Positions 58,413-64,000 of a stretch of 64,000 nt of DNA are shown here, in pieces. Under the pieces are notes generated by a model. It had not been told where the DNA came from and made no database searches. It saw nothing but the letters and a program-made list of their open reading frames with translations. Positions within the stretch are counted from its first letter, which is position 1. Each line of letters starts with the position of its first letter. A program made the position numbers and the translations under genes. This DNA comes from Flaveria trinervia (lineage: Eukaryota; Streptophyta; Magnoliopsida; Asterales; Asteraceae). Where the stretch lies: positions 61,846,478-61,910,477 of the forward strand of contig CM046454.1 in assembly GCA_025506515.1 (NCBI GenBank), in the 5' to 3' direction.

Positions 58413-58672
58413 GGTCTTCTCTAGATTAGCCTAGCCTTGATACGGCTACGATGTACTTGGAGCAGAAGAACTTCAAAGGTTAAGTGCACCTTCTACCACT
58501 GTGGAAGAAGTTGGTCAACCTAAGGTCCAAATGGAACCTGAGATTCAATTTGAAGGGGAAATAAGGACCGATGGCCCAGCAACTGAAACAGTTGGAATAG
58601 ATAGTGCATTCCCTCAAACTTTCGAAGCTGACGTCAAAGTCTCTTAAGAACAAGTTAAGTCTTCCGAGCAAT

Positions 58673-59222
58673 TAATATATTTTAATATATTAATTCTTTT
58701 ACTAATTTGATTTTTAATAGTTTTTGCTTATTAATTAATTTTAAAATACAAGAATCTGTTATTGTGTTGAACTTATTTTCTTCATGTGCCGATATAAACT
58801 TAAACACAAAGTTTTATTTAAAATATAGCATTTATATTGTCAGTTATATCGATTTGCAAGAACGTGCTATATCATGAAGAAACAAGACTGAAGAATATCA
58901 GTATCGTTACATAGTTGTTTCCTATCTATGTTTCGGTCTCCGGAATACATTTCTTTTATTTACTTAATTATGTTAATGTCACCATCGAGATGCGCATAAG
59001 GAAGTTTGAAAACATGCCGCATCACATGGGCTTACATTCTAGTATATATATATATATATATATCTATACTACTATATAATACATACTAAATTTAGTAAAC
59101 CCGTGAATCATACAGATTGAATAAAAATTTATTAAATAGAATGAAAATGTATTAATTATAAATCGATATTATAGAATAAGATATGATTGAAATATTTCAT
59201 ATAATAAATAAAATAAAACTTT
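58673..59222. repeat. Second copy of the A left flank, plus ~210 bp insert
   Basis: Homologous to 5203-5528, ending in the same ACTTT before TGTTAG. The extra block (~58930-59150) contains a TA run and TCTATACTACTATATAAT (59063) followed by AACCCGTGAATCATAC, which resembles a Helitron 5' end. This copy replaces the polypurine tract expected here. Confidence 0.75.
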
Positions 59223-60069
59223 TGTTAGATCAAGAAGAAGGCTGAGGCTACCAAAACTTTACTTGTTTCTGCTTCTCAAAACTTTTAACACCAGGGAAAG
59301 CGATTATTTTTCCGTTTCTTTATTCTCCCGGACTTAGTGTTGAGAAGTTTGTACAAATCAACATCCGAAGGAAAAGCGCAACTTTCAAAGACAAAGTCTT
59401 CTCTTCCGAAGTTCAAAACTTAGAAGAAATCAAAGACAATAACTTCTGAAGCAGAAGTCCCCAAGCCACGAAAAAAGCAGCCTCTTCCGATGTATAATAG
59501 GCTTCAAAAGAACTTGTTCTTCCGAAGCCAATTAACCTTCGGAAGATGCTACTAATAACCAGTGGACATAAGTATGGTCTTTGACACTCCGCTGCAGACA
59601 TTTGATACTACACGGCGTTTTCCCAAAAGAGCATGTAGTTGACCATACTTTATTAAACTGTTCACCTTTATATGTTAGTACAAGTTACCAACTATAGTTG
59701 GTGACAAAAGATAAGTCATGGACATGTCATGACTATCATATCTTAGACAAGACATTATCTAAGATACCTTAAACTATTGCTTTATAGTATCTGCTTTAGT
59801 TAGAGGATTCCAGCTGGTATCGAAGTATATCCGGTTATAGATAGTAGTATATATATATTTTCTCATTGTAACTCATGTAGTAAGCTTGTAAAATTTTGTA
59901 AACTTGAGTTGAGAAATAATATATACAAGTATCTTGAAATTATTCTCTTATGCTTTTCTTATGTTACTTAGTATATTATAATCAACTTTTAGAAGAACTC
60001 CACTTCTTGAGTGTTTGTTAGTAAGTTTGAGAGAAAATACTTGTGTTTAGAATCAAAATCGATCCTGCA
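59223..60069 (+). repeat. Element A 3' LTR (847 bp)
   Basis: TGTTAG...GATCCTGCA, CTTCCGAAG motifs at 59350-59545 and a TATATATATATT box near 59849. Followed by AATTT. Confidence 0.85.
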
Positions 60070-60971
60070 AATTTTATTTTAAAACAAATGTTTTTAAAAA
60101 ATGTCATGCTTCACAAGTTTATATTATAACTCTTAATTTTAATTATTTTTACAAAAAAACTTACTTTTTAAAAACACCAGTTATAAAATATTTTGTATTT
60201 TTAAAAAAGTTTGATATTCTAAAAATTCTTTTAATTTTATGAAAAATTATTTCCTTTTAAATAATATAATAAAGAGATCCCTTTTTAATTTACTAAATAA
60301 CTGTTTTAATTTAAATAAAATAATATTATTTGTAATTAATGTTATCATTAAATAGGAGAGAGAAGCATAAAAACATTGATGAGAATGAATATGATATTAT
60401 CATGTGTCATTCCTAGATATTTTTTTATTAGAGTAGGTAGATTAGAATGATAAGATGGTAATTTTATTCAAATTGTAAAACACATGTACTATATTTTAAG
60501 CATAAAGTACAAGTGTTCTATATTATAATTTCACTTTTCCCCCGTTTAATTAACTTATTCTAATTATTGTATTGTTAAATACACATTATTAATATATTGT
60601 ATAATATTATGATATTATTTAGTTCACTTCATTAATTTTCATTTAATTTATAATAGTATAAATTGACAATTAAATTTATAGTTACTAATCGTATTTTTAT
60701 AACTAAATATTTATTAACTTAAGTATTATTTTATTTAAATACTTATATTTATACTACTATACAATACATCTCTTTGGATAGATATATAATTTTGCCAAAC
60801 ATACAAGTTTTGAAACAACATGAACAAAGTAGTAACAAAACATTTAAGAGGTGTAGATTAAAGAACTGATTAAGATTTTAAGATACCATAAGGTCAATAT
60901 GGTAAATTTATTCATTAACTTTCGTATACCTTGACATTTTTGCCTTGTCTCTTTCATGTATTTAATAAACT
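60070..60971. other. AT-rich flank with a dispersed direct repeat
   Basis: No gene. 60597-60750 and 61446-61600 are ~155 bp direct repeats of about 78% identity by eye (shared phrase TATTTTTATAACTAAATA). Confidence 0.5.
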
Positions 60972-61427
60972 CTAGCAGATTAGACCTGTGCTTTGCCATG
61001 GTTTGGTTTTAAACATATACGAGAACGTCACAATTATAGGTGTTTAGGTATTCTGGTTTTGGTGGTTTTAATGACATAGACACATCACAATAATAGTTGA
61101 TATTTACACATGCTTTGACGATTCGTTATTATATCGTTATTATACTACTACCGAATATAAGGTATTTGATAGAGCATGGATATCAATTAAAACAAATATG
61201 TTATAAGTAAAAAGTCTTATCAATTAAAACAAATATGTTAAAAGTAAAAAATCTTATCAATTAAAACAAATATGTTAAAAGTAAAAACTCTTACCAAAGA
61301 AAGGGCAAAAATGGAAAAAATCATAGAGAGAAAAGCAAGAATACACTATGATTTTTCATATGGTGTCTTAAAATAATAAGAAAATTACTAATTTGTCATA
61401 AGGTTTTGTATATATAGTAGTAAAGAT
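60972..61427 (-). mobile_element. Small non-autonomous Helitron-like element
   Basis: In minus sense begins TCTTTACTACTATATATAC (61427) and ends with a decayed hairpin (CCATGGCAAAGCACAGG) then TCTAATCTGCTAG (60972). 5' TC and 3' hairpin-CTAG fit Helitrons; the base after CTAG is A, not the usual T, which lowers confidence. Confidence 0.45.
61183..61293. repeat. 37 bp tandem repeat, three units
   Basis: Units start at 61183, 61220 and 61257, each opening TCAATTAAAACAAATATGTT with one or two differences. Confidence 0.93.
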
Positions 61428-61674
61428 AAAGAAAGATTATAATACATTACATAATAATATGATATTATTTAATTTACTTTATTAAATTTATTTTAGTTAT
61501 GATACTATGAATTGACGTTTAAATTTATATTTACTATTATATTTTTATAACTAAATAATATTAAATTAAGTATTATTTTATTTTAATATTCAAGTATATA
61601 ACATATATATATATATATATTCATATTTACAATACTATAATACTAATATTTTTCTAGGACATGTTGTGAGTTTA
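61428..61674. other. AT-rich stretch
   Basis: Second copy of the ~155 bp direct repeat and a short TA run (61600-61620). No gene seen. Confidence 0.5.
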
Positions 61675-63136
61675 TGTGACATCCGGTAATTTTCTGTTAC
61701 CAAACTCCGTTAGTTCCGTTAGATCTTGCATGCACGTGTCGTGGGCACACATTAGTTTTCGTTGAACGTTGGCAACTTAATAATAATAATGTATGATAAA
61801 AAATAATAATCTAATTAATAAGGTTGATTATTAGTTATGATTATGTGGTTCATGATTTTATAGAATTTTAAATGGTTGTTTTATAAATTTTACGCGATAA
61901 CGTGACAACATGTAATATATATTTTGTGTGTTGTGTAACTTTTTGTAAATGTTTAGGATCATTATTATTGATTAATAATACTTGGGTTTGGTAGTTAAAA
62001 ACTATTTAAAAAGTATTAGAAATATTAGTTTTTATAAAATATAATTAAAGGGCTTATTTTGTAAATACCTTTTTAATCAAATATTACCATAATTAACCCA
62101 ACCCTAGCCCCCAAACCCCATTTGCGGCCGAAACCCCCACCCCCACCCTCATTCTTGCAAAATTGATCCATAACACACATAAACAAGTCGACTTTGGTTG
62201 ATTCCAAGTGTTACAAGTTGTTTTACAAGTCCAATTCTTGATTCTACACGTTTAAAGGTATGTCGTGTCATGTTGTTCATAGATTTTGATTCAAGATGAA
62301 CCCTAATCCGAAATTGTTGATGATTATATGAAATTGATGATTGTTAGATGTTAATATGATGTTAGTTAGATTGTATGAATGTTGAATAATGTTGATTATG
62401 CAAGAAATCTAGGGTTTGATCATCTAGTTCATACATTGCCATAGAGGAAACTTTTTGTTCTTGGAATTCATGTTTTGATGATGCTAAGATGTTAGATGTA
62501 ATGCTTAGATGTTAGTTTAATTGAATTGTTCAAGAAAATCCATGAAATTGAGATGTTGATCATGGCTTACTAAAAGTAGAAACTTTTGTGTATGATATTT
62601 GGAAATTTGGATGTTTTGGAGATGATTAACATGTTAGAATGAATGTTATGAACTTGATTAGGTATAATATTGATGAAATTATCATTGGATTGGATGCTAG
62701 AACACTTTTGGGTGTTACTTTCCCAAAAGGGAAACTTTATTTTTGTAGAACTTTGGATGTGATGAATTGGGCATGCTTGTGATGTTAAGATCATGTTATA
62801 ATGATTATGGATGATGTTTGTTGAGATAGAATGTGTAATTGAGTTGTTATAGATGTTTGGTCGATCATGTAGGAAGTATAGGTTTTGTTGATCATACATG
62901 AGAATGGATTATGGTTAGTGATTAGGAGATCATGTTTGGGATTGAAACGGATGGTCAATGTGTATGTTGGTTGGACTGAACTAAATAAATGAATGTGATT
63001 ATGATTGTCATACACGCATGCGAATCTGAGGCCCTACTTAGTAGGATTGGCAGGGTTTAGGATGTGAAGTCGCGAGTGGCTTCACATGGCATGTGGTGTA
63101 TGATTAGTCTTCGCGTATGAATTATTTGTCATGATG

Positions 63137-63169
<33 letters not shown>

Positions 63170-64000
63170 AGCATAATAATTGTTGAGATTTGCATAAGTG
63201 TATGATGATCTAATGTGGCATGATGACTTAGGTAGAACCTAGGTTGATAATGTGATATACATGGATAAATTGCATGATACTCTTGTATGTTAAGTTATCA
63301 TATTTGATTAAACTATATTTTAATTAATATGTCACCAACGGGTCAAACGGGTCAACTAGGTTAACCTAGGATTATTGAGGTTCTATGTGTACACGTACTT
63401 ATGTACTTGTGTGTTCTAGGTAACCTTTGAAGGGTTGTCCTTGCATCTATCATGAGTCTCTTTATTCACTATCATTACACACCAGGTGAGTTCATGTCCC
63501 TTTATTTTATAAACTCTCTTCTGGGGGAGGTAGCATACTTGTACTCAAATGATATTTTGTTATTATAAGTTGTGTATGTATTAACATAGTGCTTAATACC
63601 TTGAAAAGTCCTCACACTTTCGGATGGTTAATAATGGTAACTAGCGGGAAATCTTGGGTAGTACTACTGGGTGTGACGAGCCCCACCTGTGCGACTCGAG
63701 GTCAAACGGGTGCAATATTGTCCTAAACACAAACATCGTCACGACCTGGTAAGTCGTGACGGGAGGCAACAACGCAACACATTCAGCTTCGATCGCGAAA
63801 TCACTATGGTTATTACTTGTGAATATAGGCTAGCTATCTTATTCAATACACTTCTTATATTATACAACTGTTAATATTTATGTTAAACACAAACTCTTGA
63901 ACTCACCAACCATTTTGTTGACATTTTTAGTATGCTATTCTCACGTCGTTAACTCAGCTAGCCATTAGGAGCACAACACGGGTCCAGCATGCATCCTAAG
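61675..64000 (+). mobile_element. Probable Ty3/gypsy LTR, left part, cut by window end
   Basis: Opens TGTGACATCCGGTAATTTTC, close to the usual opening of Tekay/Del-type chromovirus LTRs in plants. More than 2.3 kb without a gene follow: AACCCTAGCCCC leader-like text at 62100, a long GAT/ATG-rich stretch, a TA run (63138-63168) and GTGTGACGAGCCCC at 63671. Long gene-free LTRs are typical of that lineage. The right end, PBS and internal genes lie beyond 64000, so 5' LTR versus solo LTR cannot be decided. Minus-strand frames at 62570-63015 are not supported. Confidence 0.55.

Larger units (their letters stand above)
5529..60069 (+). mobile_element. Element A: Ty1/copia retrotransposon (family 1), host of the nest
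   Basis: LTR pair 5529-6379 / 59223-60069, degenerate PBS, gag and pol at 6470-12603, and ORF3 at 56486-58412, all on the + strand. B interrupts it at 12899/56166, between pol and ORF3. The LTRs differ at roughly one base in ten by eye, the highest divergence of the pairs here, and coding frames are full of stops; both fit its being the oldest layer. Five-base flanks are ACTTT (left) and AATTT (right), an imperfect target duplication. There is no polypurine tract before the 3' LTR, which instead carries a copy of the left flank. Confidence 0.85.

Noticed and set aside
62570..63015. His/Ile-rich minus-strand ORFs at 62570-63015
   Set aside because: Complement of GAT/ATG-rich gypsy LTR sequence; overlapping frames with biased composition and no domain.

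Overview
This is gene-poor, repeat-dominated plant nuclear DNA. I see no intact host gene, tRNA or rRNA. About 54 kb (5529-60069) is one nested stack of Ty1/copia LTR retrotransposons. All have the domain order protease-integrase-reverse transcriptase-RNase H, long Gag regions with two zinc knuckles, and an extra open reading frame (ORF3) downstream of pol. These traits suggest the Sirevirus-like branch of copia. ORF3 proteins carrying the phrase MYPRFLQ are, from memory, common in Asteraceae assemblies, so a composite-family eudicot is my guess for the host, not a proven identity.

Layout. 1-5528 holds a Helitron-type 3' end, (TA)n and (CA)n tracts, two inverted copies of a ~545 bp MITE, a CGGTTT-rich MITE and AT-rich filler. 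Element A (5529-60069, + strand, family 1) is the oldest. It is split at 12899 by element B (12900-56165, +, family 2, target duplication AATAA). B is split by element C (19902-46025, -, family 2). C is split in its leader by element D (32343-44814, -, family 3, target duplication AGTCT). B is split a second time, in ORF3, by element E (50883-54740, -, family 3). C and E have each lost their 3' side together with adjacent B sequence, and in C the gap is filled by ~590 bp of foreign DNA. 60070-64000 holds AT-rich DNA, a small Helitron-like element with a 3 x 37 bp tandem repeat, and the start of a long Ty3/gypsy-like LTR that runs off the window.

The most interesting signal is the noncoding DNA between pol and ORF3. 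Each of the three families carries its own short palindromic motif (family 1 CTTCCGAAG; family 2 CAGTCGCACGACTG; family 3 CTTCAG..CTGAAG). Arrays of it lie upstream of the LTR TATA box and again upstream of ORF3. In families 2 and 3 the second array ends directly at an internal TATA box. In family 2 that TATA box is followed by an AUG-free leader, a possible intron of almost equal length in both copies (558 and 562 bp), and an acceptor a few bases before the ORF3 ATG. Family 2 also has four ~19 bp hairpins (GATCAC..GTGATC) at the same place in both B and C. This looks like a second, LTR-like promoter that would drive ORF3 as its own spliced transcript. It is an inference from sequence alone.

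All coding regions here are degraded by stops and frameshifts. The reverse transcriptase of E (300 codons open) is the best preserved.
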